This document shows positions 38,778 through 51,908 of a DNA stretch of 60,000 bases, piece by piece; positions within the stretch are counted from its first letter, which is position 1, and each line of letters opens with the position of its first letter. The notes below the pieces were generated by a model that worked only from the letters and a program-made list of their open reading frames with translations, made no database searches and had not been told where the DNA came from. Source of the stretch: Nymphaea colorata (Eukaryota; Streptophyta; Magnoliopsida; Nymphaeales; Nymphaeaceae); assembly GCF_008831285.2 (NCBI RefSeq), contig NC_045148.1, positions 5,897,001-5,957,000 of the forward strand. Reading direction: 5' to 3'. The translations under genes and the position numbers were made by a program.

Positions 38778-40354
38778 CATGAATTTGAGAAGAATCTTAT
38801 TTCCGGTGGTTGGTGTTCACTTTCCTTTGGATAAATTCACCCACCAACTTTCTATCTCTCATTGTCAAGAGAATGCGATCGAATAATAAAAAGGCATAAC
38901 CTAGCACACTTTGATCTCGATATATCTTCATATTGCCTTAGGTGTCCCAGCAAGATTCCCAGATCTAGAAAGTGTGGGCAGCAAGTTTGGCTGGGATATG
39001 TAACTCTATCAGATTCTTCATTATGCCAAACTTTTTTTCCTGATAGGGAAGTTGAGGTAGGCAGATGATTAGAAGCTAGCTTATTTTAAAGCAATCCACC
39101 TCTGATAATGAAGAGCCATTGGACAGATTCTCACAAGTTTATATCAAGCGATGGACCTCGAGTAATGAACTAATTTCCATGTCTATCTACTGAATTAAAC
39201 ACGTGAAGCGGATTCATAGGTCAATCACCCAACCTGCAGGTGCTGGAACATTCTTGGAAGATGTGCCTTGCATGGCTCATCCTTTAGAATAATTTATTTA
39301 TATTATACATGTAAAGCAGACATGCTAATTATTGGGAACCTTAACGATAAGGTCTTGGCAGAACTTGAAAATATTGTATTCATCTTTCATCCTGCAGACA
39401 CGTAGAGGCTTAAAACTACCGTTCAACTGTTTGGTTGGGTTGATACTGAACTCAAATTAACCAGCTTGGCTGGTTTTCTATATTGAACAGCTTTTATTTG
39501 GCTCATTTTGATTCATTGCTTGTATTCTTCTTCCAAGTAATTAAGCCAGTGTTCATGCACGCTCAACTCTTTAACTTGGGATATTTTTGCAGGAAAAAAG
39601 GGTCACATTAGCTGCATCTTGTGTGTCCTGCACAATCAGAGCCTCAGACACCTTACAGGGGCAGAGGTAGGTGTGCACATTGTGTGGACAATTGCCCATA
39701 CAGACCCAACAAAAATATTAATTTTCATATTGATATTTCAAAGTAATTTTTCTCATTTTTATTGGCGCCCATTAAAAATTTAAAATTTTATAACTAGTTT
39801 GCCTTAAACAGAATTTTCTGGCTTGGCCCTGAGCACCAACGAAGTCAGGGTGCTGCTTCATGCCTATCAAGAGTTTTGGTGGCGTCCTTGTCACCTTTTA
39901 CTGCACCTTTTAGATGAGAATGGAACAAGAATCGGAAGTTCCGTGTCACTATCCAGTGTCCATGTGATGCGGACTGTTGAAGGACCGAGGGATGTGGGAC
40001 CTAAGGGGGTGTTGACTGAAAGATATGTAAAGATATTAGTGTCTTTATATCTAAGATGCTATTCTGCAACTGCACATGGTCAGCCCCATTCTCAAGCAGC
40101 AATGCATGGTCCTGACCTTGACATTGAAAGAAATTATCACATTATCAGTGCACAGCTTTCTTAAAGGGGGATAAGTATTTGATTCTGATCAGTTCTATTA
40201 CTTAGTTCTCATCTCCAATATCTTCCATTCAACATCCAGAAACATAACAGCACATCTTTCCAGCATCAAAATCTCAACTTTTTGAGACTTTAAGGCAATC
40301 CACTATGTAGTCTTCTTTTCCTTTATCTGTACATGCCTATGTATGGATACGTAT
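38778..40354. other. Intergenic, no gene recognised
   Basis: A + frame at 39823-40164 is open for 113 codons but opens with TTG and has no known motif, so I leave it unnamed. Confidence 0.4.
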
Positions 40355-41441
40355 AGAGATGTCAATATATCGGATTTAAATCGGTTATCTGACGGAACCG
40401 AACCATTTTGAAGGACAAGTTCAACAGTTTGGTATTAAATTAGCCAGCATATGCATTGTGGGAAGAAAGATGTGGAATCTAGTGTGCACCAGCTAAACAG
40501 GTGTTGATGTTGACCTTGCATCTCCTGGATCGATCAAGGAGTTGTGTGTGTGGTGGTGGAATATAAGATTTAAAGCTAAATGGTTACTCAAAATTTGGAG
40601 ATTGGGGTTTTCATTGGTTATTTGGAAACTCTGGATGTATAAAAACTCATTGTTGCATGATACTAACAGTCCTTCTCCATGAACTTGTGTTTTACTATAT
40701 TGGAAGATATAAAAATATCTCATTTAATGCACATTAGGCAGTAAAATCTAGATCTCAAATTAAGGAGTGGTTTAACTGGGAAACATGAGGTAATGATTCA
40801 AGCAGTTTATGTCAATATTAATGACTCGCAGAAATTTTTTCATACAGAAGGTTTAGGTCGTAGTCCTGTTGGAAGGAAGGTGCATTCTGTCAAAGTGCTC
40901 AACTGTAATCTGGCAAAGGAAGTCTTTGATCTTTCGTTTTTTGTTCAACAGCATGACTCAACAGCAGAGTGGGATTAGCTTCCCTCCTTCAGTAATGTTT
41001 CTTGGCTGGAGGTAGCGGATGTTGATGTATTTTAGTCTTTATTTTACAGTAAATTTTAGTATTCTCTATTTTTTTGGAAATAATAAGGGATGGGAGCCCT
41101 CTCCCAGCAGAGTTGCACAGGAAAACCATTTATATCTGATTAAGGAATTTGATCAGATTTAACAAATGATATCCAGCCAAATCAAATTGGATTTAGACAT
41201 ACATAAATAACCGATGGGATTCAAATCACATTTAGCTTTAAATAAATAACTCATATCTAATGCTCTTATATTTTGAAAATCAATCATATTCAGTTCAAAA
41301 TTTGGGTATGTATGCAAGAACCATTTTCAGATTGGATTCAAATTTCGAATTCAGATTCAGATATAACCCTTCTTTGTTCCAAACCGAATATGTGAATCAC
41401 CAAGGGTGTATCTAATTCAAATCCAATACGTTGACATCTCT
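40355..41441. mobile_element. GGGATGTCAA-family TIR element, copy B, split by a LINE
   Basis: The outer ends are a perfect 11-bp inverted repeat: AGAGATGTCAA at 40355-40365 and TTGACATCTCT at 41431-41441. The outer segments 40355-40408 and 41124-41441 line up with the beginning and rest of copies A and C. The middle (40409-41123) is foreign and is described separately. Without it the element is about 370 bp. Confidence 0.75.
40409..41123 (+). pseudogene. 5'-truncated LINE 3' end inserted in TIR element B
   Basis: About 715 bp flanked by AACCATTT at 40401-40408 and 41124-41131, an 8-bp direct repeat expected from target-primed insertion. A + frame reads LVIWKLWMYKNSLLHDT (about 40612-40662), like the end of LINE ORF2. 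The 3' part holds the inverted GGGATGGGAGCCCTCTCCCA-type stretch near 41087-41106. There is no clear A tail. The second open frame (40793-40978) is probably also LINE-derived. Confidence 0.6.
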
Positions 41442-42388
41442 GCATATGGACATGACACAGGTGCATATTTCCCTTTAGGTGATTAGAAGAGTATGTAAAG
41501 ATATATTTTTCAGATTTTCTTATGCGTATATGAGTCTGCGTTTTGTATGTGAAATCATGAATGTTAATAAGATTTGTTACAGATATGACGTGAAACGACC
41601 ACGTAGTTTCACATACATTCATTTTGTTCTAATTGGCCTAACGACCCATTTAACCACGTGTGTTGTTGAACTCTTGCCGGCAAAAGGGACATCCCCTTTG
41701 GTTATGGAATTCTGGCTTTTAGGATTCAGATGCCAAATTTTGGGATTTTGGCAACTTGAAAAGTAATATTCTCTGTGATCAACTTCCCTTAAACGGATTC
41801 ATGAATTTTATGAGCTGGTATTTAGTAAACGGATCGAACTTATACTCGCTTGACCAACCCAAAAAGAAGCTGAGAGAAGCCTGATATCATATTGGTAGAC
41901 ACCAAGAATACATTCTGTATGAATATTATGTAAAGTTTTTCACAATCACGTACACTCAGATAATGCATTGTCAAACCTGTGTCAAGATTATCTATCTGCT
42001 GACAAGGAAAGGTGGGGAAATGGATCAGCCATATATCGTCTAGCTTCAACCACAAGCTTTTGACCAGCAGCAGAAAAGTTTGGGACAGGGGAGCATCAAG
42101 ATCTGAATTCTAGAAGGAAACTAGAGAAGGATATCCTTTTTCCTGCACTCGAAGACAAAAAATTGAAAAAAAAAGCCATGGACAGTGTAACTGGAGAAAA
42201 ATTTGATCCAAGTGTAAAATCAGCAAATAATTGAAGAATTAATACATGATGAAATATGAGTTTTAATGAAGTATGATGTCCGATTTATAACGGAATTAAT
42301 TGAAGATGATGATTAGGTTTTCTTGACTTCGGGTTTGAATTTGCTAAGAAATAAGTTAGCCACAAACAAATCCTGGTATGCTCAAGTA
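41442..42388. other. Intergenic, no gene recognised
   Basis: Short open frames only. The two flanking TIR-family copies are separated by this stretch. Confidence 0.4.
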
Positions 42389-42792
42389 GGGATGACAATA
42401 TATCCGCTTTAAATAAGATATCCAGCTAAACCTTTCCAAAAAATCTGATATAGAAAGATTGTAATATCCGATTAAGAAATCAAATCAGATTTGGATTTTA
42501 GAAATGACGTCTGATTGGATTCAGATTCAGATTAATCTATACATAAGCATCCAATTGGATAAGAATTCGGAACAAATTTAGTTTTCAATAAATATCATAT
42601 ATCCAGTGCTCTTACATATTGAAAAACGGTGGAATTTGGTTCAAATACAGATTCAGATTCAAATATAAATGTAAAAATCAGATTTATATCAGATTTAGAT
42701 TGCGAAATCGGATTTTGGATTCGAATTTGGAATGACTTTTTTTTTTTTCCATATTCAAATCTGAATTCCAATGTTCAATCCATTGACATCCC
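42389..42792. mobile_element. GGGATGTCAA-family TIR element, copy C (404 bp)
   Basis: Left end GGGATGACAAT, right end ATTGACATCCC: inverted repeats with one mismatch over 11 bp. The interior carries the same GATTCAGATTC/GGATTTGGAT word pattern and the same order of segments as copy A. Non-coding. Confidence 0.8.
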
Positions 42793-43396
42793 AATGTTCA
42801 AGTCCAAATTTAACATTCATGTATCTGAATTTGGGTGTTAGAAGAATTTAGACTTGGATTTGAATGCCAAGCTTATACCAAGTTGGGATCCAACTATTGA
42901 TTAGACTGCGGCAAAGCTGACTCAGCCTATTCAAATTTTGTCATATCTCTAATCCAAAAACGGTTCACATCCCTATCCTTTGTGAACAACTAGACTAAAA
43001 GTAACGGGCAGTACAACGTTGGAATTTGATATGCAAGTTGGTGGTTCTCATTTGTGGAGGAGAAAAGAAGAAGAAGCGAAGTAGGAGTTGCCAGTTGCTC
43101 ACGAGACTTGTTATATATCTTCCCTTACTTTTCCCTTGCATACTTTGCAACCACTTGGCTCCTCGGTGCACATGGGCACGCTTAAAAAGGAAATGAAACA
43201 AGACTATGGTCGTCTAAGTTCATCAGTTAAGTATATCCCAAAGGATACATGGCCAGTAATTAAAGTTCAGCAATTAACTACTTATTCCTTTCATGTTGTA
43301 TGCCCTAAAAACTTAATCTCCACATCAAAGCAACTTCTTTAGTGTGAACAGCGTAAGATATATATATTATATATTATATATTATATTATATTATAT

Positions 43397-43433
<37 letters not shown>

Positions 43434-44001
43434 ACGCCGTGCATCCAGCATTGGGCCAAAGGGAACCCGCGATGCAAGCTGGTTTGTTTTTTTCTTAAAA
43501 CAAGGAACGTCCAATCAATTAAGATCGGATGGCTGCAGCGGGGACGACACTCAGCGTCCGAAGGCCTCAAAAATTCCTATGTGGAATTACCTTAAACAAG
43601 TCAACATGGTTATAAATGCCAATTTTAGTGAAAATCATGTTTTAGTTCAAGCTGTTCCTATGAAAAGTATTGATTTTTTAATCAAAATTTTGATATTATA
43701 AATGCTGTTAGTTTTTTATAATTGAACAGTACATTTAATCTCCAAAAAAAATAATTATGTTCATTTCTCATCAGATTACTTTTAAGATCATATTGAGGGG
43801 GGCTAAATTGCAAAAAGTATAGTGACAACTTATTCTAAATAGACTGATTTTGTTTACATATATACCCATTGTTAAAAAACCACGGTCACTAAAGCCATCC
43901 AAAACTATCCGTACCATATCATAAACCGTGGCTAATATTAATTTAATAATTTTTTAGGCCAACAAATTCCATGCAGCACTATTCAGCATACAACAGCATT
44001 G

Positions 44002-44054
<53 letters not shown>

Positions 44055-44399
44055 ATATTAGATATGGTGGATGGTTAAATATTTAAACATCCCGCTAAAA
44101 TGTATCGTAAACCACCACTACTCTACAACCATTGCTAATACTTCGGTTATAAGGTTTATTTACTGCCGGTTTTAAAAGTTCTTGTCATCCAGCTAATATA
44201 TATGAATGATTTCCACTGCAACCTGCTGAGGAGGTACCCGCCATACCAAATTTTATTGCCGGTTTATACTTAAAGAAGGAACCAATTAACCGGCCACCAA
44301 AATACCGGGGAAAAATTAACTTGTATCGATCAATGGTCACTATCATATATAGTCAAACAATTATGATGGCTCAATTTATGACAATGCTCTTTTTCCATA

Positions 44400-44454
<55 letters not shown>

Positions 44455-45289
44455 CAAATTAATTACAAAATGAATCACGGGAACATAAAAGTTAACTAGC
44501 ATGCAGGTGCAGCTTTCGGCGGTCGATAGGCAGCATGATCAAAACATAATAGTGTAACAAGTATAAATGCCCCATGGTGGGGCCCAGAAGTTGAAAGAAT
44601 AGAGAACGGGGGAATATCAATATGGTGGTGGGGTTATAAAAAATATCTACATTTGGATTTTGTCGAATCATCTCATCTGCAGACTGCACTCCTGAAAGCA
44701 TGTGGAATCTTTGGAGCGGCGATTTTATTATTTGGATGGAGTTAAAATGCTCTACTTCGGAACTACAGATAGCCAAGATCAGCATATAACTTCCATGTGT
44801 CATTGACTTGATGGATGTGCTCTGCCTTTTCATCACGAAAGGAGAAAAGAGTATTTACTCCACTGCATGGCCCTTGCCTTGTAAGAAGCGACGCTCATTG
44901 CTGCCTCCTCACTCGGTGCCAAGATTGAACCTTCTTTGTTCGATTGGAGACATTCGGCATATCTTGTCTCCTTTGCGATAATTTTATCTATCTTTAGTAT
45001 TTTTGTCACGCACTGGGAATAAGTTGGATTTTGAGAAACTCCTAGACAACATTCGGAAAATTGCACTTTTCTTATACTCCTCCCCAATATTAATTTTTGT
45101 CATTTTTTCACGGGAAATTGAAGGGAATCTCAGCGACGTTAATTGTAATTACATGTCACTCTGTAATGTAATACCAGTCAGTGGCCAAGTCATATATTGG
45201 CTGGTTTTGCCAGTTGTCTGTTTTAGCCCTATAAAATATCTTTATTTGAATGTTATTGTCTTCAAATATTTGATATTAATGCTCTTGAA
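42793..45289. other. Intergenic with several AT arrays
   Basis: AT-type arrays lie at 43358-43430 (with TTATA units), 44004-44054 and 44402-44450. Between 43860 and 44200 the words CCACGGTCACTAAAG, ACCGTGGCTAATATT and CCATTGCTAATAC suggest another dispersed element. Two adjacent minus frames (45087-44833 and 44836-44492) are the most protein-like part, for example ILAPSEEAAMSVASYKARAM, but I do not recognise them. Confidence 0.4.
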
Positions 45290-45447
45290 GAGTCGTTTGG
45301 TCATCGGAACAATATGTGAGTGTCTCATGAATCTGCCTTAAAGATTGAGTCAGATTCATGAAAGATTAGTCCACATTGGCTTTAATGTTTCATGAATCTA
45401 TCCTACTTATAAGATACGCCTGAAGTGTCCTTACTGACAAACAACCC
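45290..45447. mobile_element. Small TIR element (158 bp)
   Basis: Left end GAGTCGTTTGGTCA and right end, inverted, GGGTTGTTTGTCA are similar. Inside are repeated and inverted copies of TCATGAATCT (about 45328, 45352 inverted and 45389), so it could fold tightly. The ends look Tourist/PIF-like, but the target duplication is unclear. Confidence 0.4.
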
Positions 45448-45595
45448 TTAAAATTAAGAAATTAGTTTTTGAGTTAGTGCACTTCCAGCCAAAGGTTTTG
45501 GCTCCACCATAGCATGCTACCAGTTGAATAAGCAAGCAGGCTGTTACTTCCTGAGGGTGAATTCCGGTAAAGACAAGCAACCATTTGATTTTTGA

Positions 45596-46028
45596 TAGGG
45601 CTGCACAACGAATCGAGGTAGCTCGAGCTTGACCCAAACTCAGTCATTAGAACTCGACTCAAACTTGACTCGCTCGAACGAGTCGAGCTCATGAAAATCA
45701 AATCTATGCTTGATTGTTAAACGAGTCAAGTTGAGGTTATAAGAAAATGATTTGTTTAAATTCTGATTCGGCTCGACTACACGATGAATATTGAATTATA
45801 AGGATAAAATAATTAAACACATAACAACAAAACAATTTAAAAGAAACAAGACACACTTAAGATAAACAAATTAAACGAACAAGCTTGACGTTGTAATTTG
45901 AAGTCGAGCAGGAGCTTGTTCTGTTGAGATTGACTACAATTCGAGTCGAGTTGGAGCTTGAGTTTTTTGAGTCGAGTCAAGCTTGAGTTGGCCTAGCTTG
46001 AGCTTGAATCGGCTCGTGTGCAGCCCTA
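45596..46028. mobile_element. hAT-like miniature element with 8-bp target duplication (433 bp)
   Basis: The ends are TAGGGCTGCACAACGA and, inverted, TAGGGCTGCACACGA: 12 identical bases, then near identity. They fit the YAGGG start of hAT elements. The flanks are ATTTTTGA (45588-45595) and ATTTCTGA (46029-46036), an 8-bp duplication with one mismatch. The interior is rich in GAGTCGAG and GAGCTTGAG words on either side of an A/T-rich core. No transposase frame is present, so it depends on an autonomous partner. Confidence 0.82.
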
Positions 46029-46036
46029 ATTTCTGA

Positions 46037-47529
46037 CATGCTTACTTAAGGTATAGGAATGAGAGAGTATGGCCTCGATATCTAGAAGGATTGAAGGTGG
46101 GGATCCATCTCGTTTGCATCTAAATTTTAATCGAGAGGCCTAATAGGAAATCTGCATAAAGCGTAAATTAATTCAATTCAGGTCCTACCATTTCCAAATT
46201 TGATATTGAATCCAACTCTATATTTTGATTGTAGGATTTTTCTCATGGAATATTAAAAATTTGGAGGCCTAGCCTCCAGCAGGAGGTTGATGGAATCCAA
46301 CTCTATGTTTATATTCTGAAACGGAAACTACATTGAGGTTAAAGCAGTGACACAAGAATCCGGATGCATGTGATATATAAATGCATTTTATGGTCTTTAT
46401 TTATGGATCCACTATGGAAATATTTGATTTGGTATGGACACCTGTTTGTATCTGTCCGATCAATTTCAGCCCTGACGTGCTCATAGCAGAATCTTAAGGC
46501 TTACCTCAAGAGTTGCTCTTCACTCAACTCTTTGATTTACATACATCTGATAGTAAAAGAACACATAATGATGCGTGCGTGCGTGTGTGCATGTATGTGT
46601 TTTAATGAAATCATCCACCAACTATCAGGTAATTGTTTTATTTCAGTAAAATGACCGGCTTTCTGACTTATAAACAACTAATATGGACCTGATTGATTGG
46701 AGATACATATTCACTTAATTAGTTACATGCATTTTGACCTGAATCTGAACCCAATACATCCTAATCCCATATTCAGTCCAGAGCGTCCCGAACACACATG
46801 CATATATATGTTCAACCTGCTCCGGCATCTTGGTCATTCATAATTGAAAGTAGTTGATGGTACTTGAACACACACAAGCATATAGATTAATATATGTATA
46901 TGCCCAACCATATACAAGTCGTTGTTCAATATACAAGACTAACAGAAAATTCATGCAGAATATAAGCTCCTTATATACTAATAACAGATCCCAGATAGTG
47001 CACGTCCCCCAAATTTAAAGTGATAATATAAGATATCTCTATACTATATCCAGTTCTCCATAAGGCACACTTCAACTTGTAAAGTAAATCAATACTTTCA
47101 TAACAAAATCAGTATTTCTTAATGACATGCCCCTTTTTGGATGCAGATGTAGCAATTTCCTTTCAATCGCAAAATAATCATTAAAAGTTTTAGTGGCAGA
47201 AGTTCTCTAATCAAGTGGCAAGATCGCTATGAGCTTCAATATATGGCAGTATGAACTGCAAGCACATCCAAGGAAGCAAAGTTTGTCAAACGGATGTGCC
47301 AACCAAATGTTTTTGGTTTCCCTGATGTGATTTCAAAATAAAGTAGATATCACACAAGAAGTCTGTGTATATATTCTAAAGTAACAAATAACTCAAACAA
47401 TCTCAAGAATCTGTCCTAACATTTGGAAGATACTATAACGTATATAGTAGAAAATGGACAAGGTTACATCAATATTCATGTCTAAAGTCAAGCATAGTTC
47501 AAATAATCGCCTGGAACTCCCTTTCATGA
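46037..47529. other. Intergenic, no gene recognised
   Basis: No domain was recognised. The 3' LTR expected for the old Copia element to the right was not found here. Confidence 0.4.
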
Positions 47530-49742
47530 AAATAAAGCATGGTTGCAACAATGCATTCCCTTCCATGGCCTGCTTTTCCTCTTCCATAGCTTTCGCCATC
47601 TTAGATGCTTCAAGGTTGTTGAGTAATGTTTAGGTTCAGGAGGTCTATGTGCAGTGAGGAGGAACTTAGGATTAGGTTTCACTATACCTAACTAGGACCT
47701 AGTAACAATAGAGGTGGATAGATAGGATTTCATGAACAGGGAGAGTCAAAAGTGTAGGCTCGGTGGTGGTGGTTGTTGATTCAATAGAAGGCATGCCATC
47801 ATACTGATCTGGATGAGAAATGGGCGAATCACTGGCATGGGAGATGAATTGGTTTCATCAATGTGTAGACGAGCTATGTCTTGGAGATTAGATTGATAAG
47901 TACGTAGGAAGGTGGTTGACGATGAGCGAGGTTCAAAGATGTCAGAGAAAGAAACAAGGTCAATGATTGTTCTTGACGGTATTAAGAACTGATTTTGGTG
48001 CATGCGGAAGGGAATAATGCTTTCATAAAAAACAATGCGTCATGAAATATAAGCACCGCCTTTGTTAGGAAAAGATAACGATAACCTTCATGGTGGATGT
48101 TGTACCCTACAAAAACACATGGAAGAGATTTAGGTTCAAATTTATGTTTATTGTAACTCTTTAAATGTACATCCAAAAGTTTGAAAACCCGAATCATCTG
48201 GTTTCTTGCAGTGGAGCATTTCATAAGGACTATTCAACCAAGCGTTGGACTTTGTAATATGTTCATAATAGATAATGCCTCAACCCAGTACCTTGAAGGA
48301 AGTTGAGTATGGAAGAGGAAAGTGCGCCCAAGCTCTACAACAGACCTATGTTTATGCTCAACGATGCCAGTTTGCTCAGGAATCTTGGGACAAGATTTAT
48401 TATGCTTGATCCCTTGCTCCTCAAGGCTACGATATTAAATTCTCTGCCTTCATCACTTTGAAAACATTTTATAATTCCTCCAAATTGCATGGTGATCATT
48501 TGCTGAAATTCCAAGAATTCTTTATAAAGTTCTGATTTATATTTCAGTGAATATATCATTGAAAAACTAGTTTGTTGATCCACAAATAAAACATAATACT
48601 TCAATTTTTGGCAAGAGAGGGTAGGCACCGGGCCCCATAAACACAATTTATTTGTTCATAAGGAGCACAACATTCATCACTTAAGGAAGAGAAGTGGCTT
48701 CCCTAGTTCCCTTGGCAGATCACTTGACTGGGCTGCTTGTCCTTAATGACAAAAGGGTCGGACATGAACTAAAAAACATACGATAGAGAGGTGATCAGCT
48801 GGCTAACTGAAATCAGATTCTTTTTTATTTCAGGTACCATCAAAACGTTATCAAGAAAAATAATTTTGTTCAACATTTATTTCTGCAGTCCCTTTATGAG
48901 AATTTTCAGACGTTCTCTATTTCCTACCATCACTTTATCTGAACCAACATATCTAACTAAATTTTGTAACTTGCCTTGTCGGTGACATGAGTGGTTGCAC
49001 CAGTGTCCGGGTACCAGTCTGCATCTGATGAATCAGCAATTTTGAAAGTTAAAAAGGCTTGCGGCAAATCTTTAGCTAGCAAGCTTGATCAAAACTGATG
49101 TAGCATTTTAGCATCATGTGATTATTAAGGCCACAGATTTGACATGCTAAAACGAGAGTGTTATTATTTTTCTCGTTGCAATAACCTCGTCCTCTTCTTT
49201 GAGAAAACTGCTGACTAACAAATGCAACATTCTGATTCATCAGATTTCGATGCAAACTTTCCATCACCTCATGCCCTTCAAGAAGAGAACAACATCCAAA
49301 TATGAAGGAATTGGAGGCTTTATCATAGTCATCATAAAGGCTTCATACCCGACACCAAGCCCACTCATTATCCAAAATATCTTCTCTTCATCGGAAAGAG
49401 GCTTACCAATAGTGGCAAGCTCTCATTACATATTGATTTGAAACCGGTAGTACATTCTGTTGTAGATTTCTCTTGCTTTTGCTTTTGCTAAGCCTGCAAT
49501 TTTCTAGTGAGCAAGAACTCCCTTTCTTTCGACTCTCATGCAAAAGAGTCAGTGAGAACATTCCATACCTCCTTAAGTCCAAGGATTTGTGTTTTCCCAA
49601 GGAATTAAATTTTATGTGTGTGCTTAATCGAGACAAAATTGGCAAATTTTTATGTGAGCTTAATCGTGACAAAATTTGCCATGTTAATGGTGGAAGGTTA
49701 GGGATACTTAGCTACCCCTGATTAAGAGGATGCAGTAGCCAT
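47530..49742 (-). pseudogene. Old, broken Copia element: gag, protease, integrase remnants
   Basis: Minus-strand remnants in order: gag start MATASS at 49742, then gag text (ILSRLSTHIKFNSLGKHK, about 49645-49590); a zinc knuckle CQICGLNNHMMLKC at about 49162-49121 (full CX2CX4HX4C); the protease site DWYPDTGATTHVTD near 49020-48977; the integrase core with CFQSDEGREFN (about 48460-48430); and the SYNKHKFEPKSLPCVFVGY region (about 48160-48100). Near 47600-47555 a frame reads MAKAMEEEKQAME, matching the EDEMAAL lead-in to the reverse transcriptase. Homology stops there: RT, RNase H and the 3' LTR are missing. Many stops and frameshifts. The gag start meets a LINE at its upstream side, and its own PBS and 5' LTR lie about 8 kb away at 57829-58198. 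Confidence 0.85.
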
Positions 49743-49749
49743 GATGAAC

Positions 49750-51908
49750 TCCCAATGATCGTATTCTGGAGGGCGTGGACCAGGGCCCTAGTGTGTCTAT
49801 AGAGGAAAACAGACTATTATTGAGGCCGGTCTCCATCGAGGAGATGAGGGGCGTCGTTTTTTCCTCAGACCCTGATAGCGCTCCGGGCCAAATGGTTTCC
49901 CTGTGTTCCTACCAGCACCATTGGAAACAAATCGGGGAAGCCTAATTGAAGTGGCAAACTATTTTTTTCGGTCAGGTAAAATGGTGGTGAAGGTGAAACG
50001 CACACAGATTGTGCCTATTCCTAAAAAGGAGGGAGTATGTAGGATTCAAGATTACAGGCCGATACAGCTATGTAACTCACTGTATAAATTTTTATCAAAA
50101 CTCCTAGCAGGTCAAATGAAGGGCATCGTTAGCAGGGTAATCTGCCCTAATCATGCAGCGTTTCTCCCAGGGCGCTGTTTGAGTGATAACGTCATTCTTG
50201 TGCATCAAGTTCTAAACTCCTTGGACAGGAGTACAGCCCTTCTTGTTGCTTGAACATCGATTTGGCGAAGGCCTAAGGGTGGATTGGAAGTTCCTCACTG
50301 CGGCTTTGAGAGGGCTTGGGTTCAGTGATGCCAGGACTAGTCGTGTGGTTACATGTTTTTCTACGGCGTCGACATGTGTCATGATTAATGGTGGGGCTAG
50401 AGAATATTTCGATTTGAAGCGAAGGCTCAGACAAAAGGATCCTATCTCCTCCTACCTGTTTATTGTGGTTTTGGAAGTGCTTACCCGACACCTTTGGCTT
50501 AAAATCTCGAGCAAAAGGGTCAGAACTCCCTCTCTTGTGGGATTTGGCGTGTGCCCTCCGCTGTTGTTGTACGCCGATGGTATTCTCATTTTTTCAAAAC
50601 TCGAGGCAAAATCATTGGGAGAAATTCAATCATTGCTGGAGCTTTTGGAGAGGACTGCTGGGCTTATAGTAAGCAAGGATAAATTGTCCATTTTTTTGTT
50701 CAACTCTAGCAATGGGGGAGGACCTGTGGATTGCATCTTGGCTGGCTGGAGCGTCTCCACTTTGTCGTTCTTGTACTTGGACCTACCACTTTTCACAGGT
50801 AATATGACGCTTCCTCTATGTGACAAGCTTTTGTCTAAATTGGGGCATCAGCTCGCTCCTTGGAAAGTAAATATGCTTTCCTTTGCTGGGCATTTATGTT
50901 TAATAAGACATGTGATTAACCAAGCTATAGAATTTTGGAGTAGGATTTTTTTGCTTCCGACTGTGGTGATACGAAGGTTGAATAATCTGATGGTGTCCTT
51001 CCTTTGGGGCATTGTCGATTAGAGGAAGAGAGTGCATTATGTGGCCTGTGATAAAATTTGCAGACCCTTACATGAGGGAGGCATTGGGTATACAAATTTG
51101 CTACAGAAAGAAAGGGTGGCTAAATTTGTCGCTGGGAAGTATATCAGATGGAAGAACTTATGGGGCCTAAGAGTTCATTCAGAGGACTCATGGTTTTTTC
51201 ATGGTGTTGTCAAAGGTTGGAAGAAAGTGGAGTCTAAGGTTAAGTAGGAGCTTCTGGTATGATAATTGGTCGAGTAGGTGCTTGGCGAAGGATCTTTCAG
51301 CTGAGGGATTCAGCTGATGTGAAGATTGGTTGAAGTTGTCTGTCAAAGAGGTGGTTGAAGTTGTTTGTCAAAGAGGTTTTAGAATCTGCCATCATTCTAA
51401 TGCCTTCGTTCCAGGATATACTTTTTCGTTTAGGCACTGAGAGGCCTTGTCTTCTGCCCAGTGCGAACAGGTTAAAAGTACATAGAGATAATGCAAAAAA
51501 ATTGACACCAAGGCTTTTTGAGAGCTGATTCGCCCTAAGCATAGGTCGGAGAAATGGAGGGATCTCATTTGGTTTTTGGCGTTGCATCCTAGAGCACAAT
51601 GGTTCATGTATTTGGTATGCGAAAACAAGCTGCCTACCTTGGATCAATCTCAAAGACGGGGTGTGGCATTGGCAAACATATGCTTTATTTGTCATCAATA
51701 AGAAGAAATTATGGAGCATCTGCTGCTACCGTGCTCCTTTGCAAAGTCTGTTTGGCAAATGGTGGTGGGAAAGTTCAAGAAAAAGAGTATCTCAACGCCC
51801 AACATAGCCTCCAGTCTTAGGAAATGGTTCGCTGCAGGGTTCAATTATGGGTGGATTGCATGGAGTTGGAGGGTACAGTTTGGCTGCATAATTTGGAGTA
51901 TATGGATG
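49750..51908 (+). pseudogene. LINE ORF2, 5'-truncated, part before the Copia insertion
   Basis: A non-LTR retrotransposon inserted head-on into the old Copia leader; the left edge is approximate. It begins after the endonuclease domain: LSLEENRLLLRPVSIEEMR and DSAPGP (about 49790-49890); RT palm with IPKKEGVCRIQDYRPIQL (50020-50070), ICPNHAAFLPGR (50140-50173), VDWKFLTAALRGLGFSD (50280-50330), RQKDPISSYLFI (50430-50465) and LLLYADGILIFSK (50562-50600); then a long tail to FLWGIVD. A stop at 51020-51022 replaces an expected Trp. The zf-RVT region (CFICH, HLLLPCSFAKSVW) ends at WSIWM, where the Copia element cuts it. A 4-base loss at about 50268 removes the KAYD aspartate, and YADG replaces the YADD active site, so it is dead. 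Confidence 0.85.
51904..51908. repeat. Target-site duplication GGATG, left copy
   Basis: Five bases identical to 57099-57103, on either side of the complete Copia element. Confidence 0.95.

Noticed and set aside
39823-40164. 113-aa + frame
   Set aside because: It starts with TTG, has no motif and lies in repeat-rich DNA. Length alone is not evidence.
44492-45087. Two adjacent minus frames (84 and 114 aa) as a possible gene
   Set aside because: They look somewhat protein-like but show no known domain, no clear splice sites and no promoter.
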